A stretch of DNA of 18,987 nt from CBDUQI01 sp965369325 (GTDB lineage: Bacteria; Pseudomonadota; Gammaproteobacteria; Steroidobacterales; JBCBZW01). This document shows, one piece after another, positions 6,702 to 14,289 of the stretch. Below the pieces are notes generated by a model that saw only the letters and a list, made by a program, of their open reading frames with translations, had not been told where the DNA came from and ran no database searches. Numbering within the stretch: position 1 is the stretch's first letter; each line of letters begins with the position of its first letter. The DNA is taken from the NCBI GenBank assembly GCA_965369325.1, contig CBDUQI010000108.1:1-18987 (forward strand), given 5' to 3'. The position numbers and the translations under genes were made by a program.

Positions 6702-7843
6702 ACGAGCCTGACGGGAGTTTTCTGTTCGCCGCTGGCGTAATGGCACTCATTGCCGTGGTGCTGGTGGCCTTCCCACTGTTGCGCCGCGCAGCCCCTGCGG
6801 CCGGCGCCGCGGAGCGTGAATCAGAGCGGGCGTTGCCCAGCGCGTTGTTTATCATCCTGGGCGTGCCCATTGTGGCGGGTTTTTTGTACGCCACCTGGAG
6901 CAACTGGCCGTGGTTGCCGGTGGAGCAGATTCGCCAACAGGCCCGCGCACCGCAGCCGCCGGGTGAGGTCGTTGAGATGGTCTCCCAGCTGGAGCAGCGC
7001 CTGATGAGCCAGGGCGGTACGGTGGAGGAGTGGCGTCTGCTCGGACGCTCAAAACTTGAACTCCGGGACTATCCCGGCGCGGCCATTGCGTACCAGCAAG
7101 TGCATAGCATGACCGGCGATGAGGACATCCAATCGCTGATTGACTACGCCGAGAGCCTGTTCATGAGTAACCCGCAATCCCTGCAGGGTGAGGGCGGCAC
7201 ATTGATTGAGAAGGCCCTGGCGCTCGCGCCCGATAACCCCAAAGCGTTGTGGTACGGCGGTCTGCTGGCGTACCAACGCGAGCAGTGGCCGGTGGCGGTC
7301 GGCCATTGGGAGAACCTACTAAGCAAAGTCGAGCCGGAGCGGGACGACATTCGACGGGTGCTCACCGAGCGGATCGGTGTCGCTCGCGAACAGATGGGGC
7401 AGGGCCCGGTCAGCATGGAGCCGGTAACAGGTACGGACGGGCCCGCCGCTGGATCCGGAACAAGCGAACACGTTGCCGCCACTACGGACGCAGCCACCAA
7501 GGGTACTGTCGCTATTGATATCGTGCTGGATGAGGCGGTCGCGGCCCAGGTACCGGCCGGCTCGGTACTGTTTGTGCTGGCACGGACGCCCAATGGCGGT
7601 GGCCCGCCATTAGCCGTGGCGCGTCGCAGCAGCGATGAGTTGCCGATGCAGCTCACCCTGTCGGACGCCGATGCGATGCTGCCTGGGCGCACCATTTCCT
7701 CGGTGGAGGAGGTGCAGATTGTCGCGCGGGTTGCCCTGAGTGGGCAGCCGGTGGCACAGAGCGGCGACGTATTCGGCTCCGCCCTGTTCCGCACCGGCCA
7801 GTCTCAGCCGGTGCAGATCACGATCGATCAGGTCGCGCCCTAG
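6698..7843 (+). CDS. ccmI: CcmI, TPR-type apocytochrome chaperone
   Basis: 381 residues. Two transmembrane helices (about 8-28 and 47-66) flank a cytoplasmic loop. A periplasmic TPR-like helical part follows (about 90-245), including VEEWRLLGRSKLELRDYPGA, ALALAPDNPKALWYGGLLAY and WPVAVGHWENLL. After a Ser/Thr/Ala-rich linker a beta-rich C-terminal domain begins near 265 (VAIDIVLDEAVAAQVPAGSVLFVLART), as in other CcmI/NrfG-type proteins. CcmI binds the C-terminal helix of apocytochromes and hands them to CcmF/CcmH. The ATG at 6698 overlaps the ccmH stop (ATGA). This is the last gene of the operon; it ends 25 bases from the convergent CBM48 gene and I see no intrinsic terminator between them. 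Confidence 0.93.
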   Translation: MNEPDGSFLFAAGVMALIAVVLVAFPLLRRAAPAAGAAERESERALPSALFIILGVPIVAGFLYATWSNWPWLPVEQIRQQARAPQPPGEVVEMVSQLEQRLMSQGGTVEEWRLLGRSKLELRDYPGAAIAYQQVHSMTGDEDIQSLIDYAESLFMSNPQSLQGEGGTLIEKALALAPDNPKALWYGGLLAYQREQWPVAVGHWENLLSKVEPERDDIRRVLTERIGVAREQMGQGPVSMEPVTGTDGPAAGSGTSEHVAATTDAATKGTVAIDIVLDEAVAAQVPAGSVLFVLARTPNGGGPPLAVARRSSDELPMQLTLSDADAMLPGRTISSVEEVQIVARVALSGQPVAQSGDVFGSALFRTGQSQPVQITIDQVAP

Positions 7844-7868
7844 AGCGCGGCCACGGCTAGAGCTAAGC

Positions 7869-8177
7869 CTAAACTCGCACCACGCTGTTTTCTGCGCCGG
7901 CAATGCCGCTGGGCAGATAGGCATCTGCGGCGTCGTCATTTTCCCAAACGCGCCCGTCCAGCAGGTATCTGAACTGGTATTCATGCCCCTGCTCGAGATC
8001 GATGGTGACTTTAAAGCTGCCGTTTTTCAGTCGCGTCATCGGGTGCTGCTCATCGCTCCACTGATTAAATTCACCAACCACAGCCGCGCTTTCTGCGCCG
8101 GCGGCCGTCTCGCTCGGCAGACGGAAGGTGACCTTACAGATCGGCCGCGACTTCAGATACTGCTTTTTCATGCTCAC
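7869..8177 (-). CDS. Small CBM48 / isoamylase early-set domain protein
   Basis: A 102-residue single-domain protein starting M-S-M-K-K-Q-Y-L-K-S-R-P and matching the small bacterial isoamylase N-terminal (early-set, AMPK glycogen-binding-like) proteins: KVTFRLP strand, AAVVGEFNQW (GEFNQW at 35-40), FKVTIDLEQGHEYQFRYLLDG, then a C-terminal strand. Such modules bind alpha-glucans when attached to enzymes; the free-standing form has no settled role. I choose GTG at 8177 because GGAG lies five bases upstream of it and family members begin MS(x)KKQ; the ATG two codons later is the alternative. The frame stays open for 90 codons upstream to the TAG that ends the PDZ gene, but that part does not resemble the family. 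It is convergent with ccmI. Confidence 0.85.
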   Translation of the reverse strand: MSMKKQYLKSRPICKVTFRLPSETAAGAESAAVVGEFNQWSDEQHPMTRLKNGSFKVTIDLEQGHEYQFRYLLDGRVWENDDAADAYLPSGIAGAENSVVRV

Positions 8178-8447
8178 GTTGTCTCCGTTGGATTCCATTG
8201 GGTTAGGGGGGAGTGCACGTACCAGAAGGCCGCGCGGGTAGTTCTCAAACACCGGCTGACATAACGTTGCCCGTGCATTTTGCCGGGATTCTACCTCTTG
8301 TTTAGCGGTTTGTGGGCGCTGATGGGGATTTTTCCCGGGGTGATTGGCCGACACGGCGGTAAATATGGCCCGAATCAATGCACCGGTGCCCACAAACACG
8401 AAGTAACCGATCCCACCGACGGATACTGAACCAGGGCGTGGGCGGCT
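8178..8447. other. 270-base spacer between the PDZ and CBM48 genes
   Basis: There is no separate gene here that I can support. On the minus strand the frame of the CBM48 gene is open throughout and encodes a short hydrophobic stretch (GYFVFVGTGALIRAIF) followed by Asn/Gln/Pro-rich sequence. I see no convincing promoter or terminator. Confidence 0.4.
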
Positions 8448-9329
8448 CTAGCCTTCCGGGCGAACGTTGCGCACGTTCATGTTGACGCCGAGCGGGCCTC
8501 GGGGAATATAAAACAACATGCGCTCACCATCGCGCTCCACCTCAATCGGGGTGGAGCCGCCGCGGGTGCCCGCGCCACTCAGGGTCACGATGCTGCGCGA
8601 GTCAAACACCCGCTCGCCCGCGTAGGAGATGATCGCGTCGCCGGGTTGCAACCCGGCCTGTTCGGCCGGCCCACCGGACAAGATGGAACGGGTGAGCACG
8701 CGGTTGGGACGGCCCACGGCATACAGGTATCGATCGTAATCCTCATCACCCAACTCCTCACGCATTCCCTGGAAGCGGGTGGTGAGTTCACCCAGCGCCT
8801 CTCGGTAGCGCTCCGTATTGGCCCAACCGTCGCGGGTCGCCTCATCACGCAGGAATAGCCGATCCAGCGCCATGGCATCCTGTTGTTGAAGCAGGTATGC
8901 TGCACGTTCTTCCGAGAAGCCAGCATCGACGAAGCGCTGCAGACGTTCTTCGTCTGTGCCCTGATTGCGACGGATGTTGCGCGCCTGCGTGCGTTTCGCC
9001 TCGGCTTCCTGCGCGGCGCTGAGTTTCGTCTCCGGCTTTTCCTCCAGTGAAGCCTTCAGCTCGCGCAACTGTTCGGACAGCTCCTGCACCACCGCCTCAA
9101 GTCGGCGCCGCTCGGCCACCTCCAGGTTCATCAGCTGCGACAGTGAGTCGACGATTTGCGCATAGCGGGCGGGGTCGAACGGGCTATCGGCCAACCGCGG
9201 CAGCGGGTCGGGGGCGGGTAGCGCGGCCCGCGTATTGTCGCCCGCCAAGCCGGTCGCGCCGACGGTTATGGCGCCAATCGCGATACCGACGGCCAGCGTC
9301 ACGAGAAGGGGGACCACCTTCCTGTTCAT
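8448..9329 (-). CDS. Membrane-anchored coiled-coil PDZ protein
   Basis: 293 residues. The start ATG at 9329 has a strong ribosome-binding site (AGGAGAG, six bases upstream); an earlier in-frame codon at 9389 has none. An N-terminal anchor or signal (about 5-29) leads to a Pro/Ala linker, a charged heptad-like coiled coil (about 57-120, LEAVVQELSEQLRELKASLEEK), a helical region (125-205), and a PDZ domain (about 208-283) with RSILSGGPAEQAGLQPGDAIISYAGERV. There is no protease domain, so it is more likely a scaffold or adaptor binding C-terminal peptides in the periplasm. I do not recognise a named family. It lies between the asparaginase and CBM48 genes on the same strand. Confidence 0.8.
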   Translation of the reverse strand: MNRKVVPLLVTLAVGIAIGAITVGATGLAGDNTRAALPAPDPLPRLADSPFDPARYAQIVDSLSQLMNLEVAERRRLEAVVQELSEQLRELKASLEEKPETKLSAAQEAEAKRTQARNIRRNQGTDEERLQRFVDAGFSEERAAYLLQQQDAMALDRLFLRDEATRDGWANTERYREALGELTTRFQGMREELGDEDYDRYLYAVGRPNRVLTRSILSGGPAEQAGLQPGDAIISYAGERVFDSRSIVTLSGAGTRGGSTPIEVERDGERMLFYIPRGPLGVNMNVRNVRPEG

Positions 9330-9360
9330 GGATGACTCTCCTGCAGTGCGCAATGTTAGG

Positions 9361-9389
9361 GCTATAGTCTGCCAGACCGCGCGGAACAA
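9361..9389 (-). promoter_or_regulatory. Possible sigma70-type promoter for the PDZ gene
   Basis: On the minus strand TTGTTC (9389-9384) and TATAGC (9366-9361) are separated by 17 bases, and the -10 lies about 30 bases before the PDZ start codon. Matches to consensus are 3/6 and 4/6, so this is only a candidate. Confidence 0.3.
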
Positions 9390-9440
9390 TGGAGGTTCCT
9401 GTGGTACGGCTGTTGGGCATCGGCCGGCTGCACGCGTGAT

Positions 9441-10478
9441 TTATCGATAAATTCCCACATACTCGCCGCCATCCGGGCCAATATACGCCCGATACATGCC
9501 ACTGGTATTGAACGAAAATGCGATGTTTCCCTGCCGGTCCAGCGCAATCAGGCCGCCATCGCCGCCGAGGGCGCCGACCCGCCGGTGGATCACCTCATCA
9601 GCCGCCTGTTGTACATCCAACCCTTTGTATTGCATCAGCGCAGCGACGTCGCGAGCCGCCGCCGTGCGGATAAAATACTCGCCGGTGCCGGTCGCCGAGA
9701 CGCCGCAACTTGCATTACTCGCATAGGTGCCAGCGCCGATCACGGGGCTGTCGCCGATGCGACCCCAACGTTTGTTGGTGGTGCCGCCGGTGGAGGTGCC
9801 GGCCGCGAGGTTGCCATGCCTATCCAGCGCCACGGCACCGACCGTGCCCAGATACGGCGCTGCATCCGCGCGGTTATCCTGTTCTCGCGCAATGGCCTTT
9901 TGCAGTTGCTCCCAGCGCCTGGGGGTAAAGAAGTAATCCGTCGGTACCAGGGCGACACCCTGGGTCAGGGCAAACTCCTCCGCGCCGCTGCCGGTCAACA
10001 TTACGTGTGGCGAGCGTTCCATCACCATCCGCGCGAGCTCTATGGGATTTCGGATGTGGCTGACGCCAGCCACAGCGCCGGCGGCCAACGTGTCCCCAGC
10101 CATCAGGGAGGCATCCAGCTCGTTGCGCCCGTTATGGGTGAACACGGCCCCATGCCCAGCGTTGAACAGCGGTGAGTTTTCCAATGGCGTGATGGCGGCG
10201 ATGACGGCATCAACACTGCTGCCGCCGCCCTTCAGTATCTGATGCGCTGCACGCACAGCGCCGCTAAGTGCGTCGCGGTAGGCGGTTTCCCGTTCCGCAC
10301 TCATGTTGCTGCGCGTGATAGTGCCCGCGCCGCCGTGGATAACGATAGCGTAGGGGGAGGTCGGGCGGTCACGTTTAGCGGCGTTACCCGCCATCGCCAG
10401 CTCGGCACTGGCCGTACCGCTCAAACAGCAGGCGGATATTGCCCAACAAACAAAAGCGCTTAACCGTGTGTATGCCAT
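9441..10478 (-). CDS. Exported isoaspartyl peptidase / plant-type L-asparaginase
   Basis: 345-residue N-terminal-nucleophile hydrolase of the IaaA type, which hydrolyses L-asparagine and beta-aspartyl dipeptides after autocleavage. Conserved parts are AIVIHGGAGT (44-53), NSPLFNAGHGAVFT (101-114), and the cleavage/active site GTVGAVALD with nucleophile Thr212. Substrate-site stretches are GTSTGGTTNKRWGR and GDSPVIGAGTYA, then a TGTGEYFIR motif and a FNTSGMYRAY end. Unlike cytoplasmic E. coli IaaA it has an export signal. The sequence ISACC (14-18) fits a lipobox with Cys17, while TASA (22-25) would suit ordinary signal peptidase. It is the third gene of the minus-strand run, 72 bases after the FG-GAP gene. 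Enzyme class firm; localisation inferred. Confidence 0.93.
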   Translation of the reverse strand: MAYTRLSAFVCWAISACCLSGTASAELAMAGNAAKRDRPTSPYAIVIHGGAGTITRSNMSAERETAYRDALSGAVRAAHQILKGGGSSVDAVIAAITPLENSPLFNAGHGAVFTHNGRNELDASLMAGDTLAAGAVAGVSHIRNPIELARMVMERSPHVMLTGSGAEEFALTQGVALVPTDYFFTPRRWEQLQKAIAREQDNRADAAPYLGTVGAVALDRHGNLAAGTSTGGTTNKRWGRIGDSPVIGAGTYASNASCGVSATGTGEYFIRTAAARDVAALMQYKGLDVQQAADEVIHRRVGALGGDGGLIALDRQGNIAFSFNTSGMYRAYIGPDGGEYVGIYR

Positions 10479-10550
10479 TGGATACCTGTAGTGCTGATAA
10501 GGATTTCAACCCGAGCCTGCCTGGGCCGTCTCGCCGTGCGCCCGGCAGAT

Positions 10551-12374
10551 CTAGTGGGTGATCTCAAGCCGCACATGGTCAATCTTCACATTATAATCGC
10601 TATCGCGCGTGGAGGCGTCGCGGGAGGTTTGCAGGCGCATTAACAGCAGGCCATCGGAACGCAGATAGCTGCTTGCATGATTCAGCACCCGCACACTTAG
10701 CACTTGATCCGTTTGGCTTAGCGTACCCAGCGCCAGCGTATGCCAGCCGGGCTCGGCGAAGCTGCGAACAATCAGCTCCGCCTGAATGTTGTTATTGGCG
10801 TCGTCAGTGGCAAGTTCCACTGCCAGATTAAACTCCGAGATCTCCCCGGACGGGCTGAACGCGCCGATGAACGTGCTGGTGGCCTGCGCGGTCTGGTTGG
10901 TGTTCAGGATCGAGTCGATGTAGGCGTACTCATCATCGGCCTCAAGCAGTTCGGGCAATCCGCCCTGCGCGCTGCGTCCCGTGCGGACCATAAAGGCGGA
11001 CGCCGGTACGTACTGCACTTGCGGCTCGCAACTTTGCACAAACACGCGCCACCCGGTGCACAGCGCCATTAGGATATCCATACAGGCATCGCCATTGACG
11101 TCCAGAAAACCGAAGTCGTGCGGGTCGAGGTGGAAATTTTCGGACTGTGGGAACGGGTCGTGCATGGCGCCGTTTCCATCATTGCGCATCAAGGTGAATT
11201 CTGAGGAGCTGCCGCAGTTTTCAATGTCCACATCAATCGGGCCGATGCCCACATCCAGATCGCCGTCATTGTCGATGTCCACCAATTTCGTGTTACCACC
11301 GAAACTCGCTGTGCGAGTACTGTCCAGGAGCTCTGTCACGTTGTAGGTGAGGCTTTGGTCGGGCACGATGGTGTCGGCTAGCAGCACTCGGTCCTGCTTG
11401 TCACCCTCCATAAATATATCCAGTTTGCCATTGCTGTTCAGATCGCCGGTAGCAAACATGTAAGGGTCTTCGGTGGGCAGTTCGACAAACGGGAACGTGT
11501 TGAATACGCCGCTGCCATCGTTAAACAGCACGTATTGCCCGACGCTAAAGGGCGGGGCGTTGTATAGCGTGGATATCTTGATGATGTCGTTGTCACCGTC
11601 ATTGTCGATGTCCACAATTTCCGCACCACTGCCAAAGGCAACGGCGGCGTACTCGCCCAACCGGGCCGCCGTCTCGTTCACGAACTGGCCACTGCCATCG
11701 TTAATCAGCAGGATGTCGTTGGTTGCGATGGTGGGATGGTAGTTGGAGAGGTAAATGTCCATCGCGCCGTTGCCGGTGACGTCGCCGCCCCACACCGCGC
11801 AAAATTGCAGGGTGTTGGCATCCACAGGGACGCTCAGAAACGGCAGCCGCGTGCTGGACTCATCCACCAGGCCGAGCCATTGCTGTTGCGCGTCGAGCCC
11901 AGCATTGCGGTAGAAAGCCGGCTGCTGGCCAAATGTGTTGGCGATAAGCACGTCTTCCCAACCATCACCGGTAAAATCTCCCACAAACACATCGCGGGCA
12001 TCGCTTAAATTCTCGATAAACCCCGGTGCCAGCGTGGCAGTGCGGTCCACCAGCACGCCCGCCTCACTCATCAGCAACACATCCTGGCGCGCCCCAGCAT
12101 TTGAGAAGGGTTCTTTGCGCACGATAATCGCATCGTCAAAGCCGTCGTGGTTAAGATCGGCTATGGCGATGTCTTTTTCCTGGGTATCAATGTCGTACGT
12201 GCCACCCGATGAATCGGAAAAGGGCGCGACCTGCAAGCGCGCGGCCGTCTCATCGACAAACGTGATCCAGTCCGTTTGGGCATGCGCCAGTGGCGTTGCC
12301 AATACGGCCGCGAACAGCCCCGCCTTTAGCCAGTACCTGGCCCCATTGGCTATGCCAAATTTCCGTTTGTTCAT
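10551..12374 (-). CDS. Secreted FG-GAP/VCBS-repeat beta-propeller protein
   Basis: 607 residues with a signal peptide (basic MNKRKFG, hydrophobic ~14-28, cleavage near LAHA-QTDW). Seven Asp-rich calcium-loop motifs at fairly regular spacing mark a seven-bladed propeller: DLNHDGFDD (73-81), DFTGDGWED (133-141), DVTGNGAMD (198-206), DIDNDGDND (255-263), DLNSNGKLD (311-319), DIDNDGDLD (366-374), DVNGDACMD (425-433). The last lacks the central Gly. Residues ~450-607 form a separate, strand-rich C-terminal part (SEFNLAVELATDDANNNIQAEL, KIDHVRLEITH) that looks like a carbohydrate-binding or jelly-roll fold, though I cannot name it. Exact ligand unknown; binding of glycans or proteins outside the cell is typical of the fold. 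No sorting signal such as PEP-CTERM is seen. Confidence 0.88.
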   Translation of the reverse strand: MNKRKFGIANGARYWLKAGLFAAVLATPLAHAQTDWITFVDETAARLQVAPFSDSSGGTYDIDTQEKDIAIADLNHDGFDDAIIVRKEPFSNAGARQDVLLMSEAGVLVDRTATLAPGFIENLSDARDVFVGDFTGDGWEDVLIANTFGQQPAFYRNAGLDAQQQWLGLVDESSTRLPFLSVPVDANTLQFCAVWGGDVTGNGAMDIYLSNYHPTIATNDILLINDGSGQFVNETAARLGEYAAVAFGSGAEIVDIDNDGDNDIIKISTLYNAPPFSVGQYVLFNDGSGVFNTFPFVELPTEDPYMFATGDLNSNGKLDIFMEGDKQDRVLLADTIVPDQSLTYNVTELLDSTRTASFGGNTKLVDIDNDGDLDVGIGPIDVDIENCGSSSEFTLMRNDGNGAMHDPFPQSENFHLDPHDFGFLDVNGDACMDILMALCTGWRVFVQSCEPQVQYVPASAFMVRTGRSAQGGLPELLEADDEYAYIDSILNTNQTAQATSTFIGAFSPSGEISEFNLAVELATDDANNNIQAELIVRSFAEPGWHTLALGTLSQTDQVLSVRVLNHASSYLRSDGLLLMRLQTSRDASTRDSDYNVKIDHVRLEITH

Positions 12375-12458
12375 AGATGAGGATTCGCTCTGCGCCCTGT
12401 GATAATCCGTGCGAATGGTAGCAGGTGCAACGAACTGTTGCAGACACGGGGCGCTTGT

Positions 12459-14207
12459 TCAACGGCGTACCAGGGTCAGCTCGCTAAGCCCCCGATCAAG
12501 GTCAATATTGAAGTGATTGAGGAAACTGAGCCCCAATAGACCGTCGTACCGACTCAGCGACTCCAGCACCACCACCTCAACATCGTTAACCACCGCACCG
12601 CCAAGGCGTAGGGACGGAACCGACAGCAACGGAGCGCTGACCAGGCCATTCGCCGTACTTAACATAATCGACCGACTGCCGCGCATCTCCAACCCGATCT
12701 CCTGCGCAAGCTGCGGCGAAATCGCGGTGTAGGAGGCGCCGGTATCCAGCAGAAACCGCAGTTGCCGCGGTGAGCCTTCAATCGCTGTGTGTACGTACAA
12801 GCTACTGCCATTGCTGAGGACCGGCACCACGGTTAGTCCGGGCGTTCTCAGCCGCTGGCCGGCACTGCCCAATAGCGGACCGAGCTCAGTCTCCAGAGAG
12901 GGGTCCAAGGCGATCGCCCGTTGCATCGCCTCAAAGGCCTGAGGATAGCGCCCGGCTTCGTGTTGCAGCCGCCCCAGCCATGCGTGCCACGGCGCGAAAT
13001 CCCGGTCGCTGCGCACCTCTCGGGTCAGAAAACCGATGGCCCGCTCGCCGACCGCGCTACCCGCCTCTAGGGCCGCCGAGAGCAGTTCGCGCCGGTAGCG
13101 GCGCATCTGGTCGGCCAAGTGCGGGTATTGCTGGGCGACCAGCGCTAGCTGGTCCAGGGCCTGTTCCAGTGCGCCCTGATTGCTTGCCAGTCGGGCTGCC
13201 AGCAACCGTCGCTCGGGGGTCCACTCCAGCGTATACGCGGCATCGTCCAGCAATTGCTGCGCCCGCACCTCGTCAGCCTCGCCCAGCGCCTGCCCAATCA
13301 GCGCAACGTAGGCCTCCTCTAGCATGGGGCTTACGCGCTCGCGCATCTGCCAGCTCAGGTCGATAATTTGCGGCGCAATCTGATGGACTTGCGCGTACTC
13401 ACCTGCTTGGGCAGCGGCGATCAGGGCGATCAACAGGCCTTCGCTGGTCTCAGAGAAGAACGTGCGGGCGAACTGCGCGATGCCTTGCTCGCGCATCCGC
13501 GAGCGCGTCGCCAGCAACCGTTGCACTGCCTCGACATCGTAGGCTTGCAATTGACCGTTGCCCGCGCCATCGGGCGGGCCCGCGACCGCCAAACCCAACA
13601 ACCGTTGCTGTGGGTCCAGCAGGGCGGCCAGTGGTCGTGGATTAACCCCATTGGTTTGCACTACGTAGGTGTACTCGCCGTTGCGATCCTGCTGTGCCGG
13701 GGAGTCCACCCAGCCGCTCAGCGCCGAGGCCCCGGCGCTGATCACTTGCATTTCGCGCCCGATTTGCAGATTGGAGACCTCGGGGCTGAGGGCATACCCG
13801 CTTGGTGTCCCTTCGGGCGTGCGCAGCGCCACCAAACCGACTGATGGCAGTACAGCAACCACTGCGGTTGCGGGCAATTGCTGGGTACCCGAGCGAAATG
13901 TCGCTTCGGTTGCTCCCAGCAGCGCGCTCACAGGCAGCACCAACCAGTTGTCCTTGCCCACCAAAAGCCCGCCGATGGGCGGATCTACATAGGCACCTAC
14001 GCGCACGGGCACCGCCGCGTCGCCGGGGGCCCATTGCACGGTGTTGGAGCGGCGGATGGGGGTGCTCGTCATCGGCTCCGGCGCCGCTGGCGCCGCGCCC
14101 AGCTGAAACAGGGCAAAGCCGTAGCCAAGGGCGACGCCAAGCAGCAGCGCCAGTACGATCGGCAGCGCCGCGCCGCGTTGCTTGCAGTTTATGGCATCAG
14201 AGCGCAT
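12459..14207 (-). CDS. Membrane-anchored retropepsin-like aspartic protease with degenerate HtrA-like domain and helical repeats
   Basis: 582 residues from ATG 14207; an in-frame ATG at 14243 would add 12 residues, and neither has a strong ribosome-binding site. One N-terminal transmembrane helix (14-36) leads to a beta-rich part (~65-215) that follows the trypsin/HtrA pattern (GGLLVGKDNWLVLPVSAL, VGLVALRTPEG, LLDPQQRLLGLAVAG) without the expected His, Asp and Ser. Alpha-helical repeats follow (~255-440), with a TPR-like unit at 408-440 (WLGRLQHEAGRYPQAFEAMQ). The C-terminal domain (~455-582) is retropepsin-like: FLLDTGAS with catalytic Asp488, AISPQLAQEIGL, a loop leading to YDGLLGLSFLNHF (554-566), and a closing strand. 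A single-domain clan AA protease acts as a dimer; here that is inference. Substrate unknown. Confidence 0.85.
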   Translation of the reverse strand: MRSDAINCKQRGAALPIVLALLLGVALGYGFALFQLGAAPAAPEPMTSTPIRRSNTVQWAPGDAAVPVRVGAYVDPPIGGLLVGKDNWLVLPVSALLGATEATFRSGTQQLPATAVVAVLPSVGLVALRTPEGTPSGYALSPEVSNLQIGREMQVISAGASALSGWVDSPAQQDRNGEYTYVVQTNGVNPRPLAALLDPQQRLLGLAVAGPPDGAGNGQLQAYDVEAVQRLLATRSRMREQGIAQFARTFFSETSEGLLIALIAAAQAGEYAQVHQIAPQIIDLSWQMRERVSPMLEEAYVALIGQALGEADEVRAQQLLDDAAYTLEWTPERRLLAARLASNQGALEQALDQLALVAQQYPHLADQMRRYRRELLSAALEAGSAVGERAIGFLTREVRSDRDFAPWHAWLGRLQHEAGRYPQAFEAMQRAIALDPSLETELGPLLGSAGQRLRTPGLTVVPVLSNGSSLYVHTAIEGSPRQLRFLLDTGASYTAISPQLAQEIGLEMRGSRSIMLSTANGLVSAPLLSVPSLRLGGAVVNDVEVVVLESLSRYDGLLGLSFLNHFNIDLDRGLSELTLVRR

Positions 14208-14289
14208 CGCTAGCCTATAGCGTGGGATGCCCCTGCATGGCATACCCGTGTCCGGGCGGCTCCCGCCTGCAGGTTAGCTGAGGAACTCT
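14208..14289. other. Divergent spacer between the retropepsin and DUF72 genes
   Basis: This 82-base region must hold the start signals of both divergent genes. GAGGAA (14279-14284) is a suitable ribosome-binding site for the DUF72 ATG at 14290. No clear -35/-10 pair is seen on either strand. Confidence 0.4.

Noticed and set aside
7144..7794. 216-codon open frame on the minus strand inside ccmI
   Set aside because: Shadow of ccmI; no ribosome-binding site or domain seen.
8178..8399. Extended N-terminus of the CBM48 protein starting at 8399
   Set aside because: The family begins MS(x)KKQ and a well-spaced GGAG precedes GTG 8177; the upstream 74 residues do not resemble the family. The open frame itself is kept as a separate finding.
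9585..10175. 196-codon plus-strand frame inside the asparaginase gene
   Set aside because: Antisense to a conserved enzyme; low-complexity, no family resemblance.
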